Below, one piece after another: positions 31,311 through 39,262 of a DNA stretch of 45,225 nucleotides. Both the position numbers and the translations under genes were made by a program. Location: the NCBI GenBank assembly GCA_964561005.1, contig CAZLNO010000017.1, positions 1 through 45,225 of the forward strand. The letters are read 5' to 3'. The stretch comes from CAZLNO01 sp964561005 (GTDB lineage Bacteria > Pseudomonadota > Alphaproteobacteria > Kiloniellales > Rhodovibrionaceae). The notes under the pieces were generated by a model. The model saw only the letters and a program-made list of their open reading frames with translations. It ran no database searches and was not told the DNA's origin. Within the stretch, counting starts at the first letter, position 1. The number at the start of each line of letters is the position of its first letter.

Positions 31311-32705
31311 ATGTCGGATCTGCCCGTCCATTATTCCCACGTTCTCGAAATCGCCGGCGACATCCTGAGGGTGCGGGTGCCGCCGGCGCGCGGCAAGACG
31401 GACCCGGCCGTCACCCTGGGCGACCTGGCGGTGGTGGTCGAGGAGTCCGGGCGGCACTCGCTGGCGCAGGTGCTGCGCATCGAGGGCGAGCGGGTGGCGC
31501 TCCAGGTGCTGGGCGGCACCAAGGGCGCCTCGACCGGCGCCAAGGTGCGCTTCCTGGGCCATCCGCCCCAGGTCACCTTCTCGCCCAACGTCCTGGGCCG
31601 CATCTTTCGCGGCACCGGCGAGCTGATCGACGGCGGCCCGGCGCTGGACCTCGACCGGCGGGTGGAAATCGGCGGCCCGCCGGTCAACCCCATGCGCCGC
31701 GAACTGGGCTCGCGCATGATCCGCACCGACGTGCCGATGGTGGACGTCTTCAACTGTCTGGTGGAGAGCCAGAAGATCCCGATCTTCTCGGTCGCCGGCG
31801 AGCCCTACAACTTGTTCCTGGCACGCATCGGCATCCAGGCGGAGGCCGACGTGGTGGTGTTCGGCGGGCTGGGACTGATCTTCGACGACTACCACTTCTT
31901 TCGCCAGACCTTCGAGGATGCCGGCGTGTTCGCGCGCACGGTGATGTTCGTGAACCAGGCCTCCGACCCCATCGTGGAGCGGCTGCTGGTGCCCGACATG
32001 GCGCTGGCGGTGGCCGAGCACTTCGCGGTGGAGGAGAAGCGCCGGGTGCTGGTGCTGCTGACCGACATGACCGCCTACGCCGACGCCCTGAAGGAGGTTG
32101 GCATCGCCCTGGAGCACATCCCCTCCAACCGTGGCTATATCGGCGACCTCTACAGCCAGCTCGCGCGGCGCTACGAGAAGGCCTGCAACTTCGCCGGCGG
32201 CGGCTCGGTGACCATCCTCAGCGCCACCACCATGCCGGGCGACGACGTGACGCACCCCGTGCCGGACAACACCGGCTACATCACCGAGGGGCAGTTCTAC
32301 CTCAAGAACGGCATGATCGACCCCTTCGGCTCGCTGTCGCGATTGAAGCAGCACGTCGTCGGCTCCGAGAGCACGCGCGAGGACCACAAGCAGATCATGA
32401 ACGGCATGATCCGCCTCTACGCCGGCGCCCAGGACGCCCGACAGAAGCAGGCGATGGCCTTCGAGCTGAGCGACTACGACCGCCAGCTCCTGAAGTTCGG
32501 CGAGCTGTTCCGCCAGCGCTTCATGTCGCTGGAGGTGGCGATGCCGCTGGAAGAGGCGCTCGACCTTTGCTGGCAAACCCTGGCCGAGTGCTTCGCGCCC
32601 GAGCAGCTCGTCTTCAAGCAGGAGCTGGTGGACAAGTACTTCCCGAGGACGGCGGGCGACATCGCGCGAACCGGTGCGGACGATGAGCAGGCTGCCGCTC
32701 AATAA
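31311..32705 (+). CDS. atpB: V-type ATPase subunit B
   Basis: The 464-residue protein is the non-catalytic nucleotide-binding subunit of the V1 headpiece. It has the V-type B features: SPNVLGRIFRGTGELIDGGP, GSRMIRTDVPMVDVFNCLVE, KIPIFSVAGEPYNLFLARIG (in place of a Walker A), RVLVLLTDMTAYADALKEVG and PSNRGYIGDLYSQLARRYEK. ATG 31311 lies 13 nt after AGGAGG; an in-frame GTG at 31299 lies only one base after it and is less likely. It is the first gene of the operon. Its 3' end overlaps subunit D by 23 bp. Starting a V-ATPase operon with B is unusual. Confidence 0.95.
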   Translation: MSDLPVHYSHVLEIAGDILRVRVPPARGKTDPAVTLGDLAVVVEESGRHSLAQVLRIEGERVALQVLGGTKGASTGAKVRFLGHPPQVTFSPNVLGRIFRGTGELIDGGPALDLDRRVEIGGPPVNPMRRELGSRMIRTDVPMVDVFNCLVESQKIPIFSVAGEPYNLFLARIGIQAEADVVVFGGLGLIFDDYHFFRQTFEDAGVFARTVMFVNQASDPIVERLLVPDMALAVAEHFAVEEKRRVLVLLTDMTAYADALKEVGIALEHIPSNRGYIGDLYSQLARRYEKACNFAGGGSVTILSATTMPGDDVTHPVPDNTGYITEGQFYLKNGMIDPFGSLSRLKQHVVGSESTREDHKQIMNGMIRLYAGAQDARQKQAMAFELSDYDRQLLKFGELFRQRFMSLEVAMPLEEALDLCWQTLAECFAPEQLVFKQELVDKYFPRTAGDIARTGADDEQAAAQ

Positions 32706-33285
32706 GCAGGAGCTGGCGCGCCGGAAGCGCGAGCTGAACACCTATCGCCGCTTCCTGCCCTCGCTCGACCTCAAGCGCCGCCAGCTCCTGATCGAGCGCA
32801 ACCGCGCCCGCGACGCGCTGGCGGACATCCAGCGCCGGCGCGCCGAACAGCGCGCGGACGTGGCCGGCCGCGTGCCCATGCTGTCCAACCACGGCATCAC
32901 GGTGGAGGGCCTGGTCAAGGTTCGCGAGGTCCGGCTGGACGAGGCCAACGTGGTCGGGGTGCGCATCCCGGTGCTGGCGGACGTCGCCTTCGACGTGCGG
33001 CCCTACGGCATGCTGGCCAAGCCGCACTGGGTCGACCGCGTGGTCGAGCTGCTGCAATCCGGCGCGCGGCTGGACCTGGAGGAGCAGGTCGCGCGCGAGC
33101 GCCTGCGCCGCCTGGAGGAGGGCGTCGCCAAGGTGACGCAGCGGGTCAACCTGTTCGAGAAGGTGCTGATTCCGCGTAGCGAGTCGGCGATCCGCCGCAT
33201 CCGGATCGCCCTGGCCGACACCGAGCGGGCCAGCGTGGTTCGCAGCAAGATCGCCAAGCGCAAGCGCGCGGAGACCGGCGCATGA
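32683..33285 (+). CDS. atpD: V-type ATPase subunit D (central stalk)
   Basis: The 200-residue coiled-coil protein is the rotor shaft that turns within the A3B3 ring. It opens MSRLPLNKQELARRKRELNT and continues LDLKRRQLLIERNRARDALA. It closes with RRLEEGVAKVTQRVNLFEKV and IPRSESAIRRIRIALADTER, the family's paired N- and C-terminal helices. The ATG at 32683 overlaps the end of subunit B and has no clear ribosome site, so translation is probably coupled. A GTG at 32674 is in frame but less likely. Its end overlaps the subunit I start by four bases. Confidence 0.94.
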   Translation: MSRLPLNKQELARRKRELNTYRRFLPSLDLKRRQLLIERNRARDALADIQRRRAEQRADVAGRVPMLSNHGITVEGLVKVREVRLDEANVVGVRIPVLADVAFDVRPYGMLAKPHWVDRVVELLQSGARLDLEEQVARERLRRLEEGVAKVTQRVNLFEKVLIPRSESAIRRIRIALADTERASVVRSKIAKRKRAETGA

Positions 33286-35084
33286 GCATCGTGGCGATGC
33301 GGAAGGCCACGATCTATGGGCTCGCCAGCGAGAAGGCCGGGGCGGTGGGCGGGCTGCAGGAGCTGGGCTGCCTGCACGTCATCCCGCTGGCGACGCCCGC
33401 GCCGGAGGCCGGTCGCGAGGGCCTGCCGCACGCCGAGAAGGTCTACGAGGCGCTGACGTACCTGCTGCGCACGCCGCACATCCGCCGCCCGCTGCGCGCC
33501 GACCCGGCGTTCGACGTGCGGCGGGTGGCCGACGAGGCCCTGGCCGTGCGCGACCGTCAGCGCGAGGTGACGGACCGCCGCGACTTCCTGCTCCGTCGCA
33601 TCGCCAACGTGCGCAAGTGGGGCCACTTCGAGCTGCCGCCGCTGGACGCGCTGGCCGGCCACCGACTGTGGTTCTACGAGGTGCCGCACCGCCTGGCCGA
33701 CCGCCTTGAAGACGTGACGCTGCCCTGGCAGGAGGTCGGGCGCAGCGGCAACACCCACCTCGTCGTGGCGATCGCCCGCGAGGAGCCGCCGGCCGACGCG
33801 CTGCCGGTGCGGCGGACCCACGTCGGCGCCAAGTCGCTGCGCACGCTGGAGCGCGAGCTGGAGGACGTGGAGATCGAGCTGGAGGACCTGGAACTCCAGC
33901 GCATCGGGCTCACCCGCTACATCCACCTGATCCGCAAGAACATCGCCCGCGCCGACGACGCCGCGGCCTTCGACTACACCCTGGCCGCGACGCACGAGGA
34001 AGACGGCGTGTTCGTCCTGCGGGCCTGGGTTCCCGAGCCGCGGGCGCAGGGGATGCTCGACTTCTGCGACGCGCGCGGCTTGGCGGCCGTGCTGGAGCCG
34101 CCCGGCCCCGAGGAGACGCCGCCGACCCTGCTGGACAACCCCGAGCCGCTGGCCGCCGGGGAGGAGTTGAGCCGCTTCTATATCATTCCCAGCCCGCGCG
34201 ACTGGGATCCCTCCATCGTGCTGCTGGCCTCGTTCACCATCTTCTTCGCGATGATCCTGGCCGACGCCGGCTACGGCCTGCTGGTCCTGCTCGGCGCGGG
34301 ACTCTTCTGGAAGCGGCTGGGCCGCCAGCCCACCGGCCGGCACCTGCGCGCGATGATGGCGATGCTGGGCGGCGCGGCGGTGCTCTACGGCATCGCGGCG
34401 GGCAGCTACTTCGGCCTCGCGCCTGCGCCGGGCAGCCTGCCGGCGGCTCTGGACGTCATCCCCGAGCGCGACTTCCAGACGATGATGACCCTGTCCGTCG
34501 GCATCGGCGTGCTGCACGTGGTCCTGGCCAACGCCGTGCACGCCGCGCGCCGCTGGCCGGCGCCGGGCGCGCTGGCCAGCCTCGGCTGGATCGCGGTGGC
34601 GCTCGGCGGCTTCCTGGCCTGGCGCGGCTGGTCGGGCGAAATCGGCCTTCTCTGGCCCGCCGGCCTCGCGGCGATCGCGGCCGGGCTGCTCGCCGTCGTC
34701 TTGTTCGCGGGCGCGCGGCCCGTCCGCGGACCGCGGGACCTGTTGCGCCGCGCCGGCGGCGGCCTGCTGGGGCTGAGCCGGGTGACCCAGATGTTCGGCG
34801 ACGTGCTGAGCTACCTGCGGCTGTTCGCCCTGGGCCTGGCCAGCGCGTCGCTGGCGGTGACCTTCAACGAGCTGTCGGCGCAGGCGGCGGCCTCGGTCAG
34901 CGGCGTGGGGCTGCTGCTGGGCATCCTGGTGGCGGTGCTGGGCCACGGGCTGAACTTCGCGCTGGCGATCCTGGGCGGCGTCGTGCACGGTCTGCGCCTG
35001 AACTTCATCGAGTTCTACAATTGGGGAATGACCGAGGAGGGCTACCTCTTCCGGCCGTTCAGGAAGGAGGAATCGCGGCTTTGA
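33282..35084 (+). CDS. atpI: V-type ATPase subunit I (membrane stator, a-subunit homologue)
   Basis: The 600-residue protein has a cytosolic N-terminal half with coiled coil (about residues 95-215, e.g. LERELEDVEIELEDLELQRI) and a membrane half with about seven helices from near residue 300. The essential ion-path Arg is visible at Arg513 in GDVLSYLRLFALGLASASLA. The tail GVVHGLRLNFIEFYNWGMTE is also typical. It forms the half-channels next to the K ring. ATG 33282 overlaps D by ATGA, and its TGA overlaps the TTG start of K. Confidence 0.94.
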   Translation: MSIVAMRKATIYGLASEKAGAVGGLQELGCLHVIPLATPAPEAGREGLPHAEKVYEALTYLLRTPHIRRPLRADPAFDVRRVADEALAVRDRQREVTDRRDFLLRRIANVRKWGHFELPPLDALAGHRLWFYEVPHRLADRLEDVTLPWQEVGRSGNTHLVVAIAREEPPADALPVRRTHVGAKSLRTLERELEDVEIELEDLELQRIGLTRYIHLIRKNIARADDAAAFDYTLAATHEEDGVFVLRAWVPEPRAQGMLDFCDARGLAAVLEPPGPEETPPTLLDNPEPLAAGEELSRFYIIPSPRDWDPSIVLLASFTIFFAMILADAGYGLLVLLGAGLFWKRLGRQPTGRHLRAMMAMLGGAAVLYGIAAGSYFGLAPAPGSLPAALDVIPERDFQTMMTLSVGIGVLHVVLANAVHAARRWPAPGALASLGWIAVALGGFLAWRGWSGEIGLLWPAGLAAIAAGLLAVVLFAGARPVRGPRDLLRRAGGGLLGLSRVTQMFGDVLSYLRLFALGLASASLAVTFNELSAQAAASVSGVGLLLGILVAVLGHGLNFALAILGGVVHGLRLNFIEFYNWGMTEEGYLFRPFRKEESRL

Positions 35085-35530
35085 ACGAGATCGTCGTGCT
35101 GCTCGGCTGGACCGGGCTGTTCGGAGTGGCCGCGCTGGGCGGAATCGGCAGCATCGTCGGCTGCGCGACGGCGGGTCGGGCGGCCATCGGCGCCATGATC
35201 GACACCGAGAGCGGGCACGGCCGCTTCGTCGGCACGTCCGCCCTGCCCTCCTCGCAGATCATCTACGCCATCGTGGTGATGCTGACGCTGCAGCGCGAGG
35301 TGACGGCGGAGACCGCCGGCGCGCTGTTCGGCATCGGCATTGCGGCGGGCCTGGCGCTGATGCTGAGCGCGATGCAGCAGGGCCTGTGCTGCGCCTCGGC
35401 CATCAACGCGGCGAAGGAGAAGCCGGAGCTGTTCGGCCTGGCGCTGGCCCCGGCGGCCATCGTCGAGGGCTTCGCCGTCTTCGTCTTCGTCTTCGCCCTG
35501 GTGCTCAGCGCCAACATTCCGCCGGCGTGA
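35081..35530 (+). CDS. atpK: V-type ATPase subunit K (proteolipid ring)
   Basis: The 149-residue protein has four membrane helices in two hairpins, the usual 16-kDa form. It starts with TTG 35081 (overlapping the subunit I TGA as TTGA) after a good AGGAAGGAGG site. The ion-binding Glu is E129 (PAAIVEGFAVF). Around it lie the residues that coordinate Na+ in Enterococcus hirae NtpK (Leu61, Thr64, Gln65, Tyr68, Gln110, Glu139): here L55, S58, Q59, Y62, Q100 and E129, at the same spacing. This predicts Na+ rather than H+ transport. The C-terminus is short, SANIPPA. Confidence 0.93.
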   Translation: MNEIVVLLGWTGLFGVAALGGIGSIVGCATAGRAAIGAMIDTESGHGRFVGTSALPSSQIIYAIVVMLTLQREVTAETAGALFGIGIAAGLALMLSAMQQGLCCASAINAAKEKPELFGLALAPAAIVEGFAVFVFVFALVLSANIPPA

Positions 35531-35555
35531 GGGACAGGCGCGGGAGACAGCGGCC

Positions 35556-36254
35556 ATGACCGAAAGCAGCGACCACGGCAGCGAGCGCATCGCCCAGGGG
35601 GTGGACGCCCTGATCGCCCGCCTGCGCGAGGAGGGCGTCGAGGCGGGCCGCGCCGAGGCGCGGCGCATCGTCGAGGACGCCGAGCGCCGGCGGCGCGGGA
35701 TCCTGGAGGCCGCCGAGGCGGAGGCCAAGCAGCGCAAGGCCGACGCCCGCCAGGAGGTCGAGCAGATGAAGGCCACCGCCAACCAGGCGCTGCACGCCGC
35801 CGCGCGCGATACCGTGCTCAGCCTGCGCCAGCAGATGGTACAGCGGTTTTCCGAGGACGTGCGGCGGCTGGTCTCCCACGAGATGCGGGAGGAAGACGTC
35901 TTCCGCCGCCTGATCCTCACCGTCGCCGGACGGACGCGCGAGGCCCTCGACGCCGCCGGCGACGGCGAGGTCGAGGTGTTCCTGCCGCGCCGGCCGCCCG
36001 GCCTGGAGGAGATGCGCCAGGACCCCCGGCGCCTGCAGCAGGACGAGCTGACCCGCCTGGTGCTCTCCATGACCGGCGACATGCTGCGCGAGGGCGTCAC
36101 CTTCCGGGTGCGCGAGGACGGCAGCGAGGGCATCCGCGTCGTCGCCAAGGACAGCGGCCTGGAGTTCGACCTGACCGACAAGGCCCTGGCCGAGCTGCTG
36201 CTGCAGCACCTGCAGCCCCGCTTCCAGGCGCTGCTGGAAGGGATCGTGAAGTAG
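35556..36254 (+). CDS. atpE: V-type ATPase subunit E (peripheral stalk)
   Basis: The 232-residue protein has a long charged N-terminal coiled coil (GVEAGRAEARRIVEDAERRR to about residue 90) and a globular C-terminal part (REGVTFRVREDGSEGIRVVA, LEFDLTDKALAELLLQHLQP). That is the layout of the E stator subunit. ATG 35556 is 25 bp after K and the gene ends one base before the next start. No separate G/H subunit, the usual partner of E, is visible in the operon. Confidence 0.88.
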   Translation: MTESSDHGSERIAQGVDALIARLREEGVEAGRAEARRIVEDAERRRRGILEAAEAEAKQRKADARQEVEQMKATANQALHAAARDTVLSLRQQMVQRFSEDVRRLVSHEMREEDVFRRLILTVAGRTREALDAAGDGEVEVFLPRRPPGLEEMRQDPRRLQQDELTRLVLSMTGDMLREGVTFRVREDGSEGIRVVAKDSGLEFDLTDKALAELLLQHLQPRFQALLEGIVK

Positions 36255-36255
36255 C

Positions 36256-36975
36256 ATGAGCGTCGCGGCGATCCGGGGGGAGGACACCCGCTACGTCACG
36301 CTGATGTCGGGCCTGCCCTATCACGGCCCGTTGTTCGCGGCGAAGCGCACGCCGCTGTCGCGCATTCAGCTCGAACGCCGGCTGCGCCTGCTGCACGAGG
36401 ACGACCGGACGCTGCTCGCCCGCATCGAGGGCCTGCTGAAGTGGGACCGGATCGACACCGGCCTGGACGACGCCGCGCTGATCCGCGAGGCGGACGCGCT
36501 GCTGGCGAGCCTGCGCGAGCCGACGCTGCACGCGGCGGTGCGGGAGCGCATCGAGCTGCGCACGCTGGTGGCCGCCCTGCGCCGCCGCCACCTGGGGCAG
36601 GGTTCGCCCTCCGACCCCGCGACGCTCGGCCATGGCCGCTGGATTCGCGCGATCCGCCGGAACTGGCGGCTCCCCGCCTTCGGCCTGGCGCACGCCTTCC
36701 CCTGGCTGCCGGAGGCCGAGCGCCTGCTCGACGCCAGCGACCCGCTGGGTCTGGAAAAGCTGCTGCTCCACGAGGCGTGGACGCGGCTCGGCCGCCTGTC
36801 CCAGGGGCACGCCTTCGACTTCCCGGCGGTGGTGCTCTACGTCCTGCGCTGGGACATCATCGACCGCTGGGTGCGCTACGACGGCGAGGCGGCGGCGCGG
36901 CGCTACGACGCGCTGCTGCGCGGGTCGCTCGGCGCGCACGCCAACCTCTTCGCGGAGAACCGGGCCAATGCCTGA
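36256..36975 (+). CDS. DUF2764-type protein, likely V-ATPase subunit C equivalent
   Basis: The 239-residue helical protein starts YVTLMSGLPYHGPLFAAKRT, the opening of the DUF2764 proteins that sit between E and A in the V-ATPase operons of Bacteroidetes, chlamydiae and Borrelia. Other marks are LLKWDRIDTGLDD, LLLHEAWTRLGRLSQGHAFD and VVLYVLRWDIIDRWVRYDGE. By its position it replaces subunit C, the socket joining rotor to ring; this is inference from context. It starts one base after E and overlaps A by eight bases. There are no membrane segments. Confidence 0.78.
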   Translation: MSVAAIRGEDTRYVTLMSGLPYHGPLFAAKRTPLSRIQLERRLRLLHEDDRTLLARIEGLLKWDRIDTGLDDAALIREADALLASLREPTLHAAVRERIELRTLVAALRRRHLGQGSPSDPATLGHGRWIRAIRRNWRLPAFGLAHAFPWLPEAERLLDASDPLGLEKLLLHEAWTRLGRLSQGHAFDFPAVVLYVLRWDIIDRWVRYDGEAAARRYDALLRGSLGAHANLFAENRANA

Positions 36976-38830
36976 GTCCGACCGCCCCGCCCCCGACATC
37001 GCCGCCGAGGCCGGCGCGCGGGTCGTCGCCGTGCAGGACGACCTGGTGACCATCGAGCGCGCGCCGGACAGCCGGATGCCGCTGATGAAGAACGAGGTCA
37101 TCCACGTCCGGCCAAGGCGCAGCGCGGCGCACGGCGAGGACGAGCGGTTGCAGGGCGAGATCCTGCGCGTGCGCGGCGACCGCGCCGACGCCCAGATCTA
37201 CGAGAGCACGCGCGGCGTCAGCATCGGCGACCCCGTCGAGCAGAGCGGCGAGCTGCTGTCGGTGGCGCTCGGCCCCGGCCTGCTGGGCCAGGTCTACGAC
37301 GGCCTGCAGAACCCGCTGGAGGGCCTTGCGCTGGCGCACGGCACCTTCCTGCCACGCGGCCGGCAGCTCCCCGCGCTGGACCCGCACCAGAAGTGGTCGT
37401 TCCGGCCGTCCGTGGCGCGCGGCGACAGCGTGCGCGCCGGCGACGTCCTGGGCACCGTGCAGGAGGCGCACGTGGCCCACCGCATCTTCGCCCCCTTCGA
37501 CCTGCCGGGCCAGGCGCGGGTGGCCTGGATCCTGGAGGGCGGCTTCACCGTGAGCGAGCCCGTCGCCGAGCTGGAAACGGAGGGCAGCGAAGGGCGCGTG
37601 ATCCGCCTGCAACAGGACTGGCCGGTGCGCCGGCCGCTGCCGCAGGGACTATTGGACTCCCGGCGCAGCCGGCGGTTGTACCCGGCCGAGCCGCTGGTCA
37701 CCACGCTGCGCCTGATCGACACCTTCTTCCCCGTGGCCAAGGGCGGCACCGCCTGCATTCCCGGCCCCTTCGGCGCGGGCAAGACGGTGCTGCAGAACCT
37801 GATCGCCCGCTACGGCGACGTCGACGTCGTGGTCGTCGTGGCCTGCGGCGAGCGCGCCGGGGAGGTGGTGGAGACGATCACCGACTTCCCGCGCCTGCAG
37901 GACCCGCGCACCGGCGGCTCGCTGATGCAGCGCACGGTGATCGTCTGCAACACTTCCTCCATGCCGGTGGCCGCCCGCGAGTCCTCGATCTACACCGGCA
38001 TCACCATCGGCGAGTATTACCGCCAGATGGGCCTGAACGTGCTGCTGCTCGCCGACTCCACCTCGCGCTGGGCGCAGGCGATGCGCGAGACCTCCGGCCG
38101 CATGGAGGAGATTCCGGGCGAGGAGGCCTTCCCCGCCTATCTCGACTCGGCCATCAAGGCGGTCTACGAGCGCGCCGGCCTGATCCAGGCCCATGACGGC
38201 GCCCAGGGCAGCCTGACGCTGATCGGCACGGTCTCCCCCGCCGGCGGCAACTTCGAGGAGCCGGTGACCCAGTCCACCCTGGCGACGGTCAAGACCTTCC
38301 TGGGTCTGTCGGCGGACCGCGCCTACAAGCGCTACTACCCGGCCGTCGACCCGCTGATTTCCTGGTCGCGCTACCGCGCCCAGCTTCGCGACTGGTTCGA
38401 GGCCAACCTGGGCGTGGGCTGGTCGGAGCGCGTGGCGGAGATGCTCGACCTGCTGAGGCGCGGCGACGACCTGGCGCAGATGATGCAGGTGACCGGCGAG
38501 GAAGGCATCACGCTGGACGACTATGTGACCTATCACAAGGCGCTGCTGCTCGACATGGTGTACCTGCAGCAGGACGCCTTCGACCCGATCGACGTCTCGG
38601 TGCCGCTGGACCGCCAGACCCGCCTGTTCGACCTGGTCTACCGCGTGGTGACCAGCGACTACGCGTTCGACGACAAGGCGCGGGTGCGCGAGGCCTTCAC
38701 CAGCTTCCGCCGGCTGTTCACCAACCTGAACTACGCCGCCGACCAGTCCGCCGACTACGACAGCTACCGCGACGAGATCGACGCCCTGGCGCAGACGCAC
38801 ACGGCGACGGACCATCGGCCCCAAGCTTGA
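36968..38830 (+). CDS. atpA: V-type ATPase subunit A (catalytic)
   Basis: The 620-residue catalytic subunit has Walker A GPFGAGKT (residues 266-273), ACGERAGEVVETITDFP, the Walker B-like LNVLLLADSTSRWAQAMRET, and the V-type-specific extra domain (about residues 105-190, PSVARGDSVRAGDVLGTVQE). The end KRYYPAVDPLISWSRY...FTNLNY also fits. ATG 36968 overlaps the previous gene by eight bases. It is the last gene of the operon, whereas in most V-ATPase operons A directly precedes B. Its stop codon lies inside a 10-bp palindrome. Confidence 0.95.
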   Translation: MPESDRPAPDIAAEAGARVVAVQDDLVTIERAPDSRMPLMKNEVIHVRPRRSAAHGEDERLQGEILRVRGDRADAQIYESTRGVSIGDPVEQSGELLSVALGPGLLGQVYDGLQNPLEGLALAHGTFLPRGRQLPALDPHQKWSFRPSVARGDSVRAGDVLGTVQEAHVAHRIFAPFDLPGQARVAWILEGGFTVSEPVAELETEGSEGRVIRLQQDWPVRRPLPQGLLDSRRSRRLYPAEPLVTTLRLIDTFFPVAKGGTACIPGPFGAGKTVLQNLIARYGDVDVVVVVACGERAGEVVETITDFPRLQDPRTGGSLMQRTVIVCNTSSMPVAARESSIYTGITIGEYYRQMGLNVLLLADSTSRWAQAMRETSGRMEEIPGEEAFPAYLDSAIKAVYERAGLIQAHDGAQGSLTLIGTVSPAGGNFEEPVTQSTLATVKTFLGLSADRAYKRYYPAVDPLISWSRYRAQLRDWFEANLGVGWSERVAEMLDLLRRGDDLAQMMQVTGEEGITLDDYVTYHKALLLDMVYLQQDAFDPIDVSVPLDRQTRLFDLVYRVVTSDYAFDDKARVREAFTSFRRLFTNLNYAADQSADYDSYRDEIDALAQTHTATDHRPQA

Positions 38831-38847
38831 CGCCCTTGGGCGTCAAG
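38826..38847. terminator. palindrome covering the atpA stop codon
   Basis: CTTGACGCCC (38826-38835) and GGGCGTCAAG (38838-38847) form a perfect 10-bp stem with a TT loop. The TGA stop is at 38828-38830 in the left arm. There is no T-run. Its core GACGCC/GGCGTC is shared with the dispersed repeats at 20930 and 29986. Confidence 0.5.
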
Positions 38848-38910
38848 GACGAGTCCGCTCAAACGTCGGGCGGCATGCGCTTGCCGGACACGAAACTTCG
38901 CAGCGTCCCA

Positions 38911-38968
38911 GGGCACGCTTCAGCGTGCCCGTTTCCCCCCTGACCGGGGCGGCAGGCTGAAGCCTGCC
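38911..38968. repeat. two-palindrome (BIME-like) repeat, copy 2
   Basis: GGGCACGCTTCAGCGTGCCC (38911-38930) and GGCAGGCTGAAGCCTGCC (38951-38968) are the same two palindromes as at 24851-24911 but in the opposite order, so the element is inverted. It lies between the V-ATPase operon and the tRNA gene. Confidence 0.88.
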
Positions 38969-39000
38969 CGACACGACCGCTTTGAAGCCTGAAGGAAAAG

Positions 39001-39077
39001 TGGGGTGGACAGCCGGATTCGAACCGGCGACCTCTTGGACCACAACCAAGCGCTCTAACCGACTGAGCTATGCCCAC
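39001..39077 (-). tRNA. trnH: tRNA-His (anticodon GTG)
   Basis: On the minus strand the cloverleaf reads acceptor GTGGGCA (39077-39071), D arm GCTC...GAGC, anticodon stem CTTGG/CCAAG with loop TTGTGGT, T arm GCCGG-TTCGAAT-CCGGC, and acceptor TGTCCAC. The discriminator C and an encoded CCA (39003-39001) follow. The anticodon GTG reads histidine codons. The base before position 1 is G (39078), which would be the special G-1 opposite C73, a hallmark of tRNA-His. Confidence 0.96.
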
Positions 39078-39262
39078 CACCGCGCGCGTGGACCCAGAGG
39101 AAGCGCGTCCCCTGCGAGCCCGTACTTAAACCCGCGCCGGGAGCGCGTCAAGCGCCGGCGTGGCGCGGCGCGCAACGGCCTTGCCGCCCGCCCTTGCCGC
39201 CCGCGCGGGCGCGGCGCTACCGTCGACCCCGGCAGACACGACATCCCCGCGAAGGAGGCAGC

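Noticed and set aside
31311..38830. A hidden V-ATPase subunit F or G gene in the operon
   Set aside because: All junctions are overlaps or gaps of at most 25 bp, so there is no room for another gene.
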